Part shown: one piece after another, positions 9,994 to 18,597 of the stretch | Numbering within the stretch: position 1 is the first letter of the stretch | Layout of the letters: every line of letters starts with the position of its first letter | NCBI GenBank assembly: GCA_018396775.1 | Contig: JAGTRF010000001.1 | Span: forward strand, 1-64,000 | DNA length: 64,000 nt | Source: Candidatus Bathyarchaeota archaeon | GTDB lineage: Archaea > Thermoproteota > Bathyarchaeia > 40CM-2-53-6 > DTDX01 | Direction: 5' to 3' | Notes under the pieces: model-generated | What the model saw: only the letters and a program-made list of their open reading frames with translations | The model's database searches: none | What the model was told of the DNA's origin: nothing | Position numbers and translations under genes: made by a program

Positions 9994-10878
9994 TTAAAAA
10001 GTGTGAATTTCTCCAACCTCTTTATAGCCTTCTTCTTCAAGTTGCAATGTTGAATGCGTTATTCCATATTTGCTTTTTAAAATCCGCTTAACTTTATTTA
10101 ACGTAACATTTAAATCTTTAATAGCATAAGGTTTAACCGTTAAATGAGCGCTTAAATAATGGATATAAGAAGTTATACTCCATACATGAATATCATGAAC
10201 ATCTACAACTCCATCTATACTCCTTAATGTTTCTTTTAATTCAGCTACATCTATATGCTTAGGGACTCCTTCTAAAAGGATGTGAAGAACTTCGTAAAGC
10301 ATTCTTCCAGCTCCATAAATTATTATTAAACCTATCGTTAATCCAATTATCGAGTCGATAAATTGCCATCCTGTAAAAAATATTATTAAAGCTCCGGTTA
10401 TAACTCCAATAGATGAGAAAGCGTCGCCTAACACATGAAGAAAAGCTGCTTTAACATTTAAATTTAACGAATGCTTAGAAAGAATGATTGCGGAAATTAA
10501 ATTAGCAATCAACCCTATAATCGCTATAATCAGCATTTCTAAGCTTTTCACTTTAACACCATGCATTAACCTATTAAAAGCTTCATAGAAAATAAAGATC
10601 GTTACTAAACCAAGCATTAAACCGTTAGCTAATGCTGATAAAACTTCAACTCTATAATAACCATAGGTTTTATCTTTTGTTGGAGGTTTTAAAGCAACTC
10701 TTCCAGCTGTAAAACATAAAAGTAAAGCGGTAAGATCTGAAAGCATATGCCAAGCATCACTTAATAAAGCTAAACTGTTAGATATTAATCCGCCAATTAC
10801 TTCAATAATCATTACTCCTCCAGTAGCAATAATTACAGCAATCAAGCTTTTTTGTTCAGTTTCTCTATTACATTTCAA
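9994..10878 (-). CDS. Cation diffusion facilitator (CzcD/ZnT-type)
   Basis: This is a proton-coupled efflux carrier for Zn2+, Cd2+ or related divalent metals. The 294 residues have six expected helices. The transport-site motifs are SDAWHMLSD (helix 2, about 40-48) and HVLGDAFSS (helix 5, about 148-156). A C-terminal cytoplasmic domain (after about 205) has VDVHDIHVWSI, the usual CDF dimerisation and regulatory fold. The actual metal cannot be read from the sequence. Same strand as the ATP synthase genes but probably independent. Confidence 0.92.
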   Translation of the reverse strand: MKCNRETEQKSLIAVIIATGGVMIIEVIGGLISNSLALLSDAWHMLSDLTALLLCFTAGRVALKPPTKDKTYGYYRVEVLSALANGLMLGLVTIFIFYEAFNRLMHGVKVKSLEMLIIAIIGLIANLISAIILSKHSLNLNVKAAFLHVLGDAFSSIGVITGALIIFFTGWQFIDSIIGLTIGLIIIYGAGRMLYEVLHILLEGVPKHIDVAELKETLRSIDGVVDVHDIHVWSITSYIHYLSAHLTVKPYAIKDLNVTLNKVKRILKSKYGITHSTLQLEEEGYKEVGEIHTF

Positions 10879-10955
10879 CTCTTCTCCCTTAAAAGAATTA
10901 AAGCTTTCCAGGTTATTTACCCTTATTATTTTAATTTAAGAAAAAAGTTAGATTA

Positions 10956-12257
10956 TTAGAAAAAACTTCGTTTTAAACGCGTTATATGAACAGAGCAAGA
11001 AATGCATGGGTCATAAGCTCTAACAAGCGTTTCGCATTTTAAAGTTGCTTCTTCTAAAGGTAAACCATGAATTTGCATTGCATAAGCTTTTAAATCTTCA
11101 TCAATATTTTTAGCATTATGAGCAGTGGGTGTTACTATATCAGCTTTTTTAACCACACCTTTATCATCAAGTTCATAACAATGATAAAGAATTCCTCTAG
11201 GCGCCTCAACTATAGCGCATCCAACTCCAGCTTTAGGTTTAACATCTCCTTCAGCAACAACTTCATTTTTTAATGGTATTAATTCATCAATAAGTATTAA
11301 AGAGTATTCTATGCAATTTAAAAGTTCTATGGCTCTAGCCATAAGTGCTTTAAACGGTTGATAAATTATTGGTTTAAATCCTATTTTTTCAGCTGCAGCT
11401 TTGGCTTTATCTGATAAAACATTAAAGTTTAAATTTAATCTAGATAATGGCCCAACCATAAATGAGCCTCTTCCAACAACAATAGAATGCTTGGCCCAAG
11501 AGTAATCCGCTTGAAGCTCTTTTATACACTTTCTATAATCTTGCTCATTAACATTTAAGCCTTCCGTTGAAGAAAGCACACCATCATTTATAGGGTACAT
11601 ATCCTTCCTTGTTAAAGCTATTTGTTCACATTTCCTTTCAAAATCTGGCATATTTACGCTAGCGAAAAATTCTACTGTTTCTTCACCATCTTTTAAAGCG
11701 TTTTTTAATCTTTTCTTTAAGTTTTCAAGAGTTGTTTTTGATGGTAAATCTGTAAATCCACCAACAACAGCTGAAACAGGATGAATAGCTTTTCCTCCAA
11801 TAGCTTCAGTAAGATCGTTTCCAAGCTTTTTAAGCATTAAACCTTTTTTAACAAGATGCGAATGTGTTTCAACCATTGAGATAGCGCTTTCATGGTTAAG
11901 GTAGTCTGGTGCTGCTAACAAATAAAGGTTTAACGCATGGCTTTGTAAATGATTAGCGAAGTTCATAAGCATTCTTAATTTTCTTGTTTGCTCGCTTACT
12001 TCAAGTTTTAAAGCATTTTCTATAGCGCGTAAAGCGCATATTTGATGAGGAACAGGGCATATGCCGCATATTCTAGAAGTTAACTCATGAACCTCGTTAT
12101 ATTTCCTTCCAATTAAGAAAGCCTCGAAAAATTTAGGCGGTTCAAATATCCCAAAGCGAGCCTCCTCCACAGCATTATCTACAATTTTTATTTTAATTTC
12201 TCCTTGTCCTTCAACCCTAGATATATATCCTACTTCAATATTTTTTTCAATACTCAT
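10956..12257 (-). CDS. hydA: Group 3b [NiFe] hydrogenase/sulfhydrogenase large (alpha) subunit
   Basis: This is the catalytic subunit holding the NiFe(CN)2CO centre. The 433 residues keep both metal-binding boxes: RICGICPVPHQ (about 63) and DPCISCSVH at the C-terminus, followed by a short tail ITRLKRSFF that a maturation protease would remove. ATG at 12257 overlaps the delta gene and sits downstream of GAGGAGG; an earlier TTG (12278) would bury that site. Gene order beta-gamma-delta-alpha is that of Pyrococcus-type cytosolic NADP-linked hydrogenase I. Confidence 0.95.
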   Translation of the reverse strand: MSIEKNIEVGYISRVEGQGEIKIKIVDNAVEEARFGIFEPPKFFEAFLIGRKYNEVHELTSRICGICPVPHQICALRAIENALKLEVSEQTRKLRMLMNFANHLQSHALNLYLLAAPDYLNHESAISMVETHSHLVKKGLMLKKLGNDLTEAIGGKAIHPVSAVVGGFTDLPSKTTLENLKKRLKNALKDGEETVEFFASVNMPDFERKCEQIALTRKDMYPINDGVLSSTEGLNVNEQDYRKCIKELQADYSWAKHSIVVGRGSFMVGPLSRLNLNFNVLSDKAKAAAEKIGFKPIIYQPFKALMARAIELLNCIEYSLILIDELIPLKNEVVAEGDVKPKAGVGCAIVEAPRGILYHCYELDDKGVVKKADIVTPTAHNAKNIDEDLKAYAMQIHGLPLEEATLKCETLVRAYDPCISCSVHITRLKRSFF

Positions 12258-13035
12258 AACTTTTATTCGCCTCCTCAAACAAAGCAGAAGTAAGTCCTGA
12301 ATATTTCCTAAATTTTCTAGCTATATCATCCTTTGATAAACCACATTTATTTAGAAAGGTTTCAGCTAGCGATTTAGCGTTAGCATCACTCATAGGTCCA
12401 TAGCAGCCTTCACATATTCTGTTTAAAGATGGGCATAATGCACCGCATCCAGCTGCTGTAACTGGACCCATGCAAGGTCTTCCTTCAAAAGTAAGCAAGC
12501 AAACGTTTTCTTTAAGTTTGCATTCAATGCATACTGGATGAATTCTAAGAAATGGTTTTCTTTGAATTAAAGCGCTTTTAACAACTTCTAAAATAAGGTT
12601 TTTATGTGGGGGGCAACCTCTTAACTCAATATCAACTTTAACAAATTCTTTTAATGGAATTATTCTTTGGAAAGATTCTTTTTTAGAGTGGATTGCCGAA
12701 AAATCTTCGTAAACTTTAGCTGAAACAGCTGGTGGAACCCAATTTAAAATTGATGGAATGCATCCTGTGCATGCGCAATCTCCGAAAGCAATTAAAATTT
12801 TAGATTTCTCTCTTAATTCTCTTAATTCATTTAACTCTCTTGGTGTTGAGATCGAACCTTCAATAAAAGCTGCATCATATGGGCCTTCAAGGTTAACTCT
12901 TTTAGCCATAACAAAATATGAAATTTCTACATTTTTCAGCAAATCTAAAAGTTCATCTTCAAGCCTTAAAAACTCCATTTGACAGCCTGCGCATCCAGTC
13001 ATTTTTACTACAGCTACCTTCAATTTTTCACTCAA
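12247..13035 (-). CDS. hydD: Group 3b [NiFe] hydrogenase small (delta) subunit
   Basis: This electron-transfer subunit carries three Fe-S clusters next to the NiFe site. Cysteine motifs visible are MTGCAGCQ (proximal), GDCACTGCIP, RGCPP, then CIECKLKENVC and a Cys-rich end (GCGALCPSL, ICEGCYGP). I prefer TTG at 13035, about ten bases after GGAG; GTG at 13044 almost touches that site. Length 262 residues is normal. It overlaps hydA by 11 bases. Confidence 0.93.
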   Translation of the reverse strand: MSEKLKVAVVKMTGCAGCQMEFLRLEDELLDLLKNVEISYFVMAKRVNLEGPYDAAFIEGSISTPRELNELRELREKSKILIAFGDCACTGCIPSILNWVPPAVSAKVYEDFSAIHSKKESFQRIIPLKEFVKVDIELRGCPPHKNLILEVVKSALIQRKPFLRIHPVCIECKLKENVCLLTFEGRPCMGPVTAAGCGALCPSLNRICEGCYGPMSDANAKSLAETFLNKCGLSKDDIARKFRKYSGLTSALFEEANKSYEY

Positions 13036-13054
13036 ATTCTTCACTCTCCATTTT

Positions 13055-13888
13055 TTAAATTGTTAAATCAGGTAAACCTTTTATTTCAGAATAAGCGAAT
13101 ACAGGGCCATCTTTGCACACATATTTTTTTCCTATTTGGCAGTGACCGCATTGAGCTATACCGCATTTCATTCTTCTTTCAAGAGAAACATATATTTGAT
13201 CTTCAGAAAAACCTTTAGCAGTAAGCCCTTTAACCACGAAGCGCATCATTATTTCTGGGCCACAAGTCATAACTATAGCATCATCAGGAGTTGTTTCCAT
13301 ATCGTCAAAAAGAATTGGAACAACGCCTACTTTATAACTCCATTTAACGCCTTTAGGAACAGCATCAACTGTTAAGCTTAAAATAGAGTTTGGAATTTTT
13401 CTCCAATTTTCAAATTCGCTTGTAAATATCATGTCGCTTGGTGCTCTAGCTCCATAAAGAATCTCAAGCTTTCCATATTTGCTTCTATTTTTAGCTATAT
13501 GCATAATAACAGGTTTTAATGGTGCAAGACCTATTCCACCAGCAATTAAGAGAACATCTTTTCCTTTAGCTTCGTCTAGAGGCCAACCTTCGCCATATGG
13601 TCCTCGCATATATAATTTATCGCCTTTCTTGCATGAATGAAGCTTTTGCGTGAAATTACCAACCTTTCTAATAGTGGTTTCGAAGGCTCCATTTTGGATT
13701 AAAGAGCTTAAAGAGAAAGCTGCTTCCCCAAACCCGAATATTGAAAGTAGTATAAATCTTCCTGGTTTAAATTCATCTTCAGAAATAGATGAGTTGTTTA
13801 AAAAAGCTAAAGTATAAGTATTTGTATCCTTGGTTTCAGGTTTAATTTTTTTAATTGTGCATTCACTCAATTCATATGGATCTTGCAT
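13055..13888 (-). CDS. hydG: Group 3b hydrogenase diaphorase (gamma) subunit
   Basis: This flavoprotein passes electrons between the Fe-S chain and NAD(P). It has an FAD-binding barrel (GRFILLSIFG, about 40), a nucleotide-binding fold starting LIAGGIGLAPLKP (about 114), and a C-terminal 2Fe-2S motif with four cysteines in CGIAQCGHCQIGKKYVC. ATG at 13888 lies a few bases after AGGTGA and overlaps the beta gene. Related to sulfite reductase/dihydroorotate dehydrogenase electron-transfer subunits. Confidence 0.93.
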   Translation of the reverse strand: MQDPYELSECTIKKIKPETKDTNTYTLAFLNNSSISEDEFKPGRFILLSIFGFGEAAFSLSSLIQNGAFETTIRKVGNFTQKLHSCKKGDKLYMRGPYGEGWPLDEAKGKDVLLIAGGIGLAPLKPVIMHIAKNRSKYGKLEILYGARAPSDMIFTSEFENWRKIPNSILSLTVDAVPKGVKWSYKVGVVPILFDDMETTPDDAIVMTCGPEIMMRFVVKGLTAKGFSEDQIYVSLERRMKCGIAQCGHCQIGKKYVCKDGPVFAYSEIKGLPDLTI

Positions 13889-14972
13889 TTTTTTCACCTA
13901 TATTAGCTAAAATATTTTTTAAAGCGGTTACTTGTGATACATTTTTTTCTCCTTTAATTACAGCAGCAACTTCAGTTATATCTATTCCAACAGGGCATGT
14001 TTTTATGCATCGACCACATCCAACGCATTTTAATTCACCATTAAAAACATTATATTGAGATGCTCCACCCCAACCAAGGTTATGTCCCATAAACTGTCTA
14101 ACTCTAGCAGCTCTATCTCTTCTAAAGTTTCCTCCTAAAGCTACTTCAGCAAACTCTAATAAAAAGCAAGCATCCCACTCTTTATATCGTGTTCCCCCAT
14201 CTAAACTTAAGTTTAATTCATCTCTAACATCAAAGCAATAACATGTAGGGCATGAAAGAACGCATTGACCGCATGCTAAATCCACTTCACCAAGCAAACG
14301 CCATAACTCATGATTTAAATTTTTTTGAATTAAATCTGGAAGATTGCGCACATCTATTCTTCTTTTAAATTTTTGTTTAGTTAACTCTACAACTTTCTTT
14401 TTTCCCTCAAAATCTTTAGGTGAAGCTTCTTTACCTTTAGCTAGCTTAACCAATTTTTCTCCAGTTTCGCTTCCAGACTCAATTAAATACTCTTCATTAA
14501 TTTTTGTTAATAGAAGATCATAGCCTTTGCTTGGTGTTGGCCCAGTGCCCATCGATTCGCAAAAACAAGTTTCACTAGGGTTATTGCAGGTTAAAGCTAT
14601 AGTAATTAGGTTTCTTCTTCTTTTAACATATCTAGGACATGGAAACTTATCCATGAAAACTTTATCAAGCAAAAGGAAAGCGTTTAAATCGCATGCATGA
14701 ATTCCGAAAATTACCTGTTTCTTTTTAAACTGCGGTTCTTCAGAAACTATTTCATTTTTAGTAAATCTTAATAGAGTTTCTTTTTGAGGTATAAGATATT
14801 TTTTTGGAGGTAAAATTGTTGTTGAATAATCTAAGGCTACTTCTCCGAAATCGTTTACTTCATTAAACTCGTAGAGTTGCTTCTTTTTTTTAGGTGCAAT
14901 GATATTATATTCCTCTAAAAGCTTGTTAAAGAAAGTTGCAATATCGCTTTCCTTGTAAACTTTAGCTATCAA
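13872..14972 (-). CDS. hydB: Group 3b hydrogenase Fe-S (beta) subunit
   Basis: This is a 366-residue iron-sulfur protein of the sulfhydrogenase beta family. The N-terminal half has GIHACDLNAF and FCESMG motifs. The C-terminal half has CGQCVLSCPTCYC (about 235) and CVGCGRCIKTCPVG (about 325), two ferredoxin-like cluster sites. TTG at 14972 follows AGGAGG. It is the first gene of the four-gene operon. In Pyrococcus the beta/gamma pair can also reduce sulfur to H2S; whether this is so here is unknown. Confidence 0.92.
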   Translation of the reverse strand: MIAKVYKESDIATFFNKLLEEYNIIAPKKKKQLYEFNEVNDFGEVALDYSTTILPPKKYLIPQKETLLRFTKNEIVSEEPQFKKKQVIFGIHACDLNAFLLLDKVFMDKFPCPRYVKRRRNLITIALTCNNPSETCFCESMGTGPTPSKGYDLLLTKINEEYLIESGSETGEKLVKLAKGKEASPKDFEGKKKVVELTKQKFKRRIDVRNLPDLIQKNLNHELWRLLGEVDLACGQCVLSCPTCYCFDVRDELNLSLDGGTRYKEWDACFLLEFAEVALGGNFRRDRAARVRQFMGHNLGWGGASQYNVFNGELKCVGCGRCIKTCPVGIDITEVAAVIKGEKNVSQVTALKNILANIGEKNARSI

Positions 14973-15021
14973 AAATGTTTTTTCCTCCTTTTTTCATGAT
15001 AATGCGCTAATTTTTATTGCC

Positions 15022-15045
15022 TTTATATTTTAAGGTTTTCGGTTT
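15022..15045 (-). promoter_or_regulatory. Candidate promoter of the hydrogenase operon
   Basis: On the minus strand the sequence reads CGAAAACCTTAAAATATAAAG, a purine-rich BRE-like stretch followed by an AT-rich TATA-like box. It lies about 50 bases before the beta-subunit TTG. It is the best archaeal promoter match in the 214-base gap 14973-15186. The rest of that gap shows nothing I can name. Confidence 0.4.
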
Positions 15046-15186
15046 ATGCATATACTTGTATTTACTTCAGTTTATATCAAGCCTAATCGTTTTAACTGAA
15101 ATTTAAATTTAACGTTGTTAATGAATTATCAATAGCATTGTTACAGGTGCTGGTAAACTTTCTCTACTCATTTACTATCTAAACGT

Positions 15187-15693
15187 TTAATAAATAGAAA
15201 TCTTTTCCACGCCCTTAACGTTTAAAAGTTTTGGGATGAGGGCTCCAGGAATCTTCTTCTCTGTTATTAATGTTAATTTAGGTTGAGGAGTTAACTCAGG
15301 ATCATCAGCTAAAGCTTGCCTTACTCCTACACCCTCTTCAGCCAGTACAGAAGCTGCCCCTGCTAAAACCCCGACAGTTTTAGGATCTTTAGGTGTTATT
15401 TCAACAACACCGAAGCCTAAATATTTTGCAAGCTCTTTTAAAGATAAACCTGCCGACCTAATATTGGTAAATATAGTTTTTAATTCCTCATTTTCTTGAA
15501 TAGCCTTAATAGTTTCGCAAACAGTTCTTCTATCAACTCCAGCAAACTTAGCAAGTTTAGCTGCAGGGACTTCAATTTCATTGCAATAAATTTTTCCATC
15601 TTGGTTTATTCTTAAACCGTTTTCTACAAGCGCTTTAGCAACCTTTAATCTTTCCGGATGCTTTTTAAAAAAAGAGGAGATTCCACTCCACAA
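15187..15693 (-). CDS. Archaeal ACT-domain regulator of amino acid metabolism (COG2150-like)
   Basis: The 168 residues combine an N-terminal helix-turn-helix-like part (about 45-75, VPAAKLAKFAGVDRRTVCE) with a C-terminal ACT domain (about 95-168, VGVLAGAASVLAEEGVGVRQ). ACT domains bind amino acids, so this is a likely amino-acid-responsive regulator. The start is TTG 15693 (MWSGI), matching the usual W-containing N-terminus. It is divergent from trpB2, separated by 168 bases, which suggests it senses tryptophan or a related compound and controls that gene. The link is inference. Confidence 0.8.
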   Translation of the reverse strand: MWSGISSFFKKHPERLKVAKALVENGLRINQDGKIYCNEIEVPAAKLAKFAGVDRRTVCETIKAIQENEELKTIFTNIRSAGLSLKELAKYLGFGVVEITPKDPKTVGVLAGAASVLAEEGVGVRQALADDPELTPQPKLTLITEKKIPGALIPKLLNVKGVEKISIY

Positions 15694-15792
15694 GATTCAT
15701 TACCATTATGAATATTTTTAGGCTTTGTTGAATTAATATTTTGCGGCTAAACATATAAGAAATTAAATATTCAATCAAGATTATTTTTATTC

Positions 15793-15811
15793 TAGAAAGA
15801 TTAAAATACTT
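15793..15811 (+). promoter_or_regulatory. Candidate trpB2 promoter
   Basis: TCTAGAAAGATTAAAATAC provides a BRE-like AGAAAG followed by TTAAAATA, about 50-60 bases before the trpB2 ATG. A GGAGGG ribosome binding site lies at 15849-15854. The whole 15694-15861 gap separates trpB2 from the divergent ACT regulator and is the obvious place for its operator. I see no clear inverted repeat. Confidence 0.35.
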
Positions 15812-15861
15812 CTTTATTGATTAAAAATAGCATTATAAACTGATAAAAGGAGGGAAACCAA

Positions 15862-17229
15862 ATGCCGAAAGAATTAATTGATAAAGAACATGCGGTTTTT
15901 CTTCACCCTGATGAAATGCCAGATTCCTGGTATAATATTTTAGCTGATTTCCCAGAGCCTTTACCTCCACCTTTAGATCCTAAAACGCTTCAACCAATAA
16001 ATCCTGAGGCACTTCTCCGCATTTTCGCTAAAGAGCTTGTTCTTCAAGAAGCTTCAACAACTCGATTCATCAAGATTCCTGATGAAGTTAAAGATGCTTA
16101 CCTTAAAATTCCTAGACCAACCCCTCTTATGCGCGCTAGAAGACTTGAAAAATTCCTTAAAACTCCAGCTGAAATCTACTATAAATGCGAGTATATAAGC
16201 CCTCCAGGAAGCCATAAACCAAATACAGCAATACCTCAAGCCTACTATAACATGATTCAAGGAATTGAAAAAATTGTAACTGAAACAGGAGCTGGACAAT
16301 GGGGTTCAGCTTTAGCGATGGCTGCTGCAATATTCAATTTAAAATGCACAGTTTACATGACAGCCTCAAGCTACGATAAAAAACCTGGGAGAAAAATAAT
16401 GATGGAAACATGGGGTGCTAAAGTTTATAGATCTCCAAGCGAAAATACAGAGTTTGGAAAAAAAATTCTTGCAAAAGATCCTAATCATCCTGGATCCCTT
16501 GGAATAGCGATAAGCGAAGCTATAGAAGATGTTCTTAAAAATGAGAATTCTAGATATTGTTTAGGCTCAGTTTTAAATCATGTTTTGCTTCATCAAACCA
16601 TAGTTGGTCAGGAGGCTAAAAAACAATTTGAAATGATAGATGTATATCCTGATGTTATATGCGGTTGCATCGGCGGAGGCTCAAACTATGCTGGCTTCAG
16701 CTACCCATTTATGATGGATAAATTGAAAGGGAAAAAACCTGAAGTTGAATTTATAGCTTGCGAGTCTAAAGCTGTTCCTTCTACAACGAAAGGAAAGTAC
16801 ACCTATGATTTTGGAGATGCAGCTGAAATTACACCTTTATTAAAAATGTATACTATAGGGCATAATTATTATCCGCCACCAATTCATGGTGCAGGGTTAA
16901 GATATCATGGTAAAGCCCCATCCATGTGTTACCTTATAAACAAAGGCTATATGAAGTCTATAGCTTATAATCAAACTTCTGTTGGTGAAGCTGCAAGAAT
17001 ATTTGCTCAAACGGAAGGAATGATTACAGCTCCAGAAACCGCGCATGTAATTAAATACGTTATTGATATTGCTTTAGAATGTAAAAAAACAGGAGAGAAA
17101 AAAATTATAGCATTTAACAATTGCGGCCACGGTCTTTTAGATTTAGCGTTTTACGAAGAGCTTATTGAAGGAAAAATGGTTGATTGGGAGCCGACAAAAA
17201 TAAATATACCAGAGTATGTTAAAAATTAA
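15862..17229 (+). CDS. trpB2: Tryptophan synthase beta chain, TrpB2 type
   Basis: This PLP enzyme makes tryptophan from indole and serine. It has 455 residues, longer than TrpB1 because of the TrpB2 N-terminal extension. The PLP lysine lies in PPGSHKPN (about 118). TETGAGQWG and the phosphate-binding GCIGGGSNYAG (about 271) follow. No trpA is adjacent, and TrpB2 enzymes are known to act without a tight alpha partner, perhaps salvaging indole. It is preceded by a strong GGAGGG site. Confidence 0.96.
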   Translation: MPKELIDKEHAVFLHPDEMPDSWYNILADFPEPLPPPLDPKTLQPINPEALLRIFAKELVLQEASTTRFIKIPDEVKDAYLKIPRPTPLMRARRLEKFLKTPAEIYYKCEYISPPGSHKPNTAIPQAYYNMIQGIEKIVTETGAGQWGSALAMAAAIFNLKCTVYMTASSYDKKPGRKIMMETWGAKVYRSPSENTEFGKKILAKDPNHPGSLGIAISEAIEDVLKNENSRYCLGSVLNHVLLHQTIVGQEAKKQFEMIDVYPDVICGCIGGGSNYAGFSYPFMMDKLKGKKPEVEFIACESKAVPSTTKGKYTYDFGDAAEITPLLKMYTIGHNYYPPPIHGAGLRYHGKAPSMCYLINKGYMKSIAYNQTSVGEAARIFAQTEGMITAPETAHVIKYVIDIALECKKTGEKKIIAFNNCGHGLLDLAFYEELIEGKMVDWEPTKINIPEYVKN

Positions 17230-17248
17230 ATTTTATAAATCTTTTAAA

Positions 17249-17266
17249 AACCTTTTTTTTATTTTT
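17249..17266 (+). terminator. Probable U-tract terminator after trpB2
   Basis: A run of eight T (17253-17260) followed by A and five T lies about 23 bases after the trpB2 stop. Archaeal RNA polymerase terminates on such U-tracts without a required hairpin. Confidence 0.5.
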
Positions 17267-17337
17267 ATGAACATCTTTAAACCTTAAATGCTAAAGCTTT
17301 TTATTTTATAGTCTTCATTACTATTTTTTGGTAAGGA

Positions 17338-17841
17338 ATGAATGAAGACGTTAAGTTAATTAATAAAAAAGATTTTAAAGATAATTTAGTTAAGGTAATG
17401 TTAATTCAAGCATTAATCTTCTCAATCTTCTTAGCAATAGTTTATGCAGATAGATGGATTATAGAGGAGCTTTTTAAACCATATGATTTACTTCATTACA
17501 CTAGATTGTTTCATTGGGTTTTCTTTGATATTTTATCAAATGTAATTTATGCATGCTTAGGATTAACTTACATTATTGCTAAAGGATTTAAAAGCTGGAG
17601 AATTGGCGTAGCAATATTTCTTGAAGGCGTAATATTACTTCGTTTAGGTATGGAGGATGCGCTTTACTATATGCTTTTTAAAGAAGCTATTCCATCAAGG
17701 TTACCTTGGCTTAACTATAACCCTATTTTAGTAGCTTCAACTTTTGCTGTGTCTAAAGAAGGGTTAACCTTATCTATTTTAATTTCGCTATTAATTATAG
17801 CTACTATTTGGATAATGGTAATTCGTCGTTATAAAATATGA
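17338..17841 (+). CDS. Four-helix membrane protein of unknown function
   Basis: This is a 167-residue protein with about four hydrophobic helices (about 17-38, 60-82, 88-108, 142-162). A charged pattern YADRWIIEEL and HYTRLFHWVFFD sits between helices 1 and 2, and RLGMEDALYYML near helix 3. ATG at 17338 follows AAGGA. It stands alone between trpB2 and a convergent UPF0147 gene. I do not recognise a family. The conserved-looking Trp, His and Asp residues hint at a function rather than a random ORF. Confidence 0.7.
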   Translation: MNEDVKLINKKDFKDNLVKVMLIQALIFSIFLAIVYADRWIIEELFKPYDLLHYTRLFHWVFFDILSNVIYACLGLTYIIAKGFKSWRIGVAIFLEGVILLRLGMEDALYYMLFKEAIPSRLPWLNYNPILVASTFAVSKEGLTLSILISLLIIATIWIMVIRRYKI

Positions 17842-17846
17842 AAGCT

Positions 17847-18134
17847 TTAATCTTTTATAGCTTCTAGAAAGCTTACAACATTCCAAAGCTTAACGCGAGT
17901 ATATGGGGGCATATTTGGATCTTGAGAAACCTCCTCTAATATAGCTATAGCATTTGAAGCTCTAACTCCTAAAGTAAATCTTGAATCTTGAAGAGCGTTA
18001 ATAGTTTCTTTAGCAGCTCTTCTAATGTTTCTAGGTGTTGTAGTATCTTGAGAAACTTCATTTAAAACGTTTAAAGCTTGCTTAATTCTTTCCTCGTATT
18101 CAGCCAGTTTTTTTAATGATTTTCTAGGGCTCAT
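17847..18134 (-). CDS. UPF0147 family protein
   Basis: This 95-residue helical protein is of a small archaeal family with no known function. Two similar halves are visible: LNEVSQDTTTPRNIRRAA (about 24) and LEEVSQDPNMPPYTRVKL (about 68), an internal repeat typical of the family. I chose ATG at 18134, nine bases after GGAGG, rather than an upstream GTG at 18149. Confidence 0.85.
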   Translation of the reverse strand: MSPRKSLKKLAEYEERIKQALNVLNEVSQDTTTPRNIRRAAKETINALQDSRFTLGVRASNAIAILEEVSQDPNMPPYTRVKLWNVVSFLEAIKD

Positions 18135-18219
18135 AATGCAGGCCTCCACGAATTTATAAACTTAAAAACCGATCAAATTTATTTAACCTTTTTACTTATT
18201 TAAAGCTTAATTTAAAGTT

Positions 18220-18576
18220 ATGGTGAAAAACAAGTTGAATGAAATTAAACGTATGGCTGATTTATTAAAATCTGGAGCTATAATGCTTTCTGAATCTTGC
18301 CCAGTATGCAGCACTCCTTTATTCGAGTTTAAAGGCGAAGTTTTTTGCGCTAAATGCAATAAGCCTGTAGCAATAGTTAAAGGTTTAAAAGAGGAGGAAA
18401 AACTTAGAGTTAATCAAGCTTTAAGCTTGCTAGAGCAAAATTTAATTAAGAAAATATGGGAGGCAAATATTGCTCTTAAAGAAGAGAACGCTCCTGAAAA
18501 GCTTTCTCGCTTAACAGAGATGATTTCAAATTGGTTAACAATTTTAGAAAAAATTAAAAGAATTAAATCTGAATAA
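18220..18576 (+). CDS. Sjogren/scleroderma autoantigen p27-like zinc-ribbon protein (COG1645)
   Basis: This 118-residue protein has a zinc ribbon CPVCSTPLFEF...CAKC (about 27-46), then a basic, helical C-terminal part. Archaeal homologues of the human autoantigen p27 have this layout; their role is unknown. Start ATG 18220 has no clear ribosome binding site and could be leaderless. It is convergent with the XPF gene. Confidence 0.75.
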   Translation: MVKNKLNEIKRMADLLKSGAIMLSESCPVCSTPLFEFKGEVFCAKCNKPVAIVKGLKEEEKLRVNQALSLLEQNLIKKIWEANIALKEENAPEKLSRLTEMISNWLTILEKIKRIKSE

Positions 18577-18597
18577 AAGCTTTCACCAACTTCAATT

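Noticed and set aside
12758-13375. Plus-strand open frames across the hydrogenase delta and gamma genes
   Set aside because: They are opposite-strand shadows of genes with clear Fe-S and flavin motifs.
14973-15186. Possible small RNA between hydrogenase operon and ACT regulator
   Set aside because: No box C/D or H/ACA pair and no clear stem; only promoter-like AT stretches are seen.
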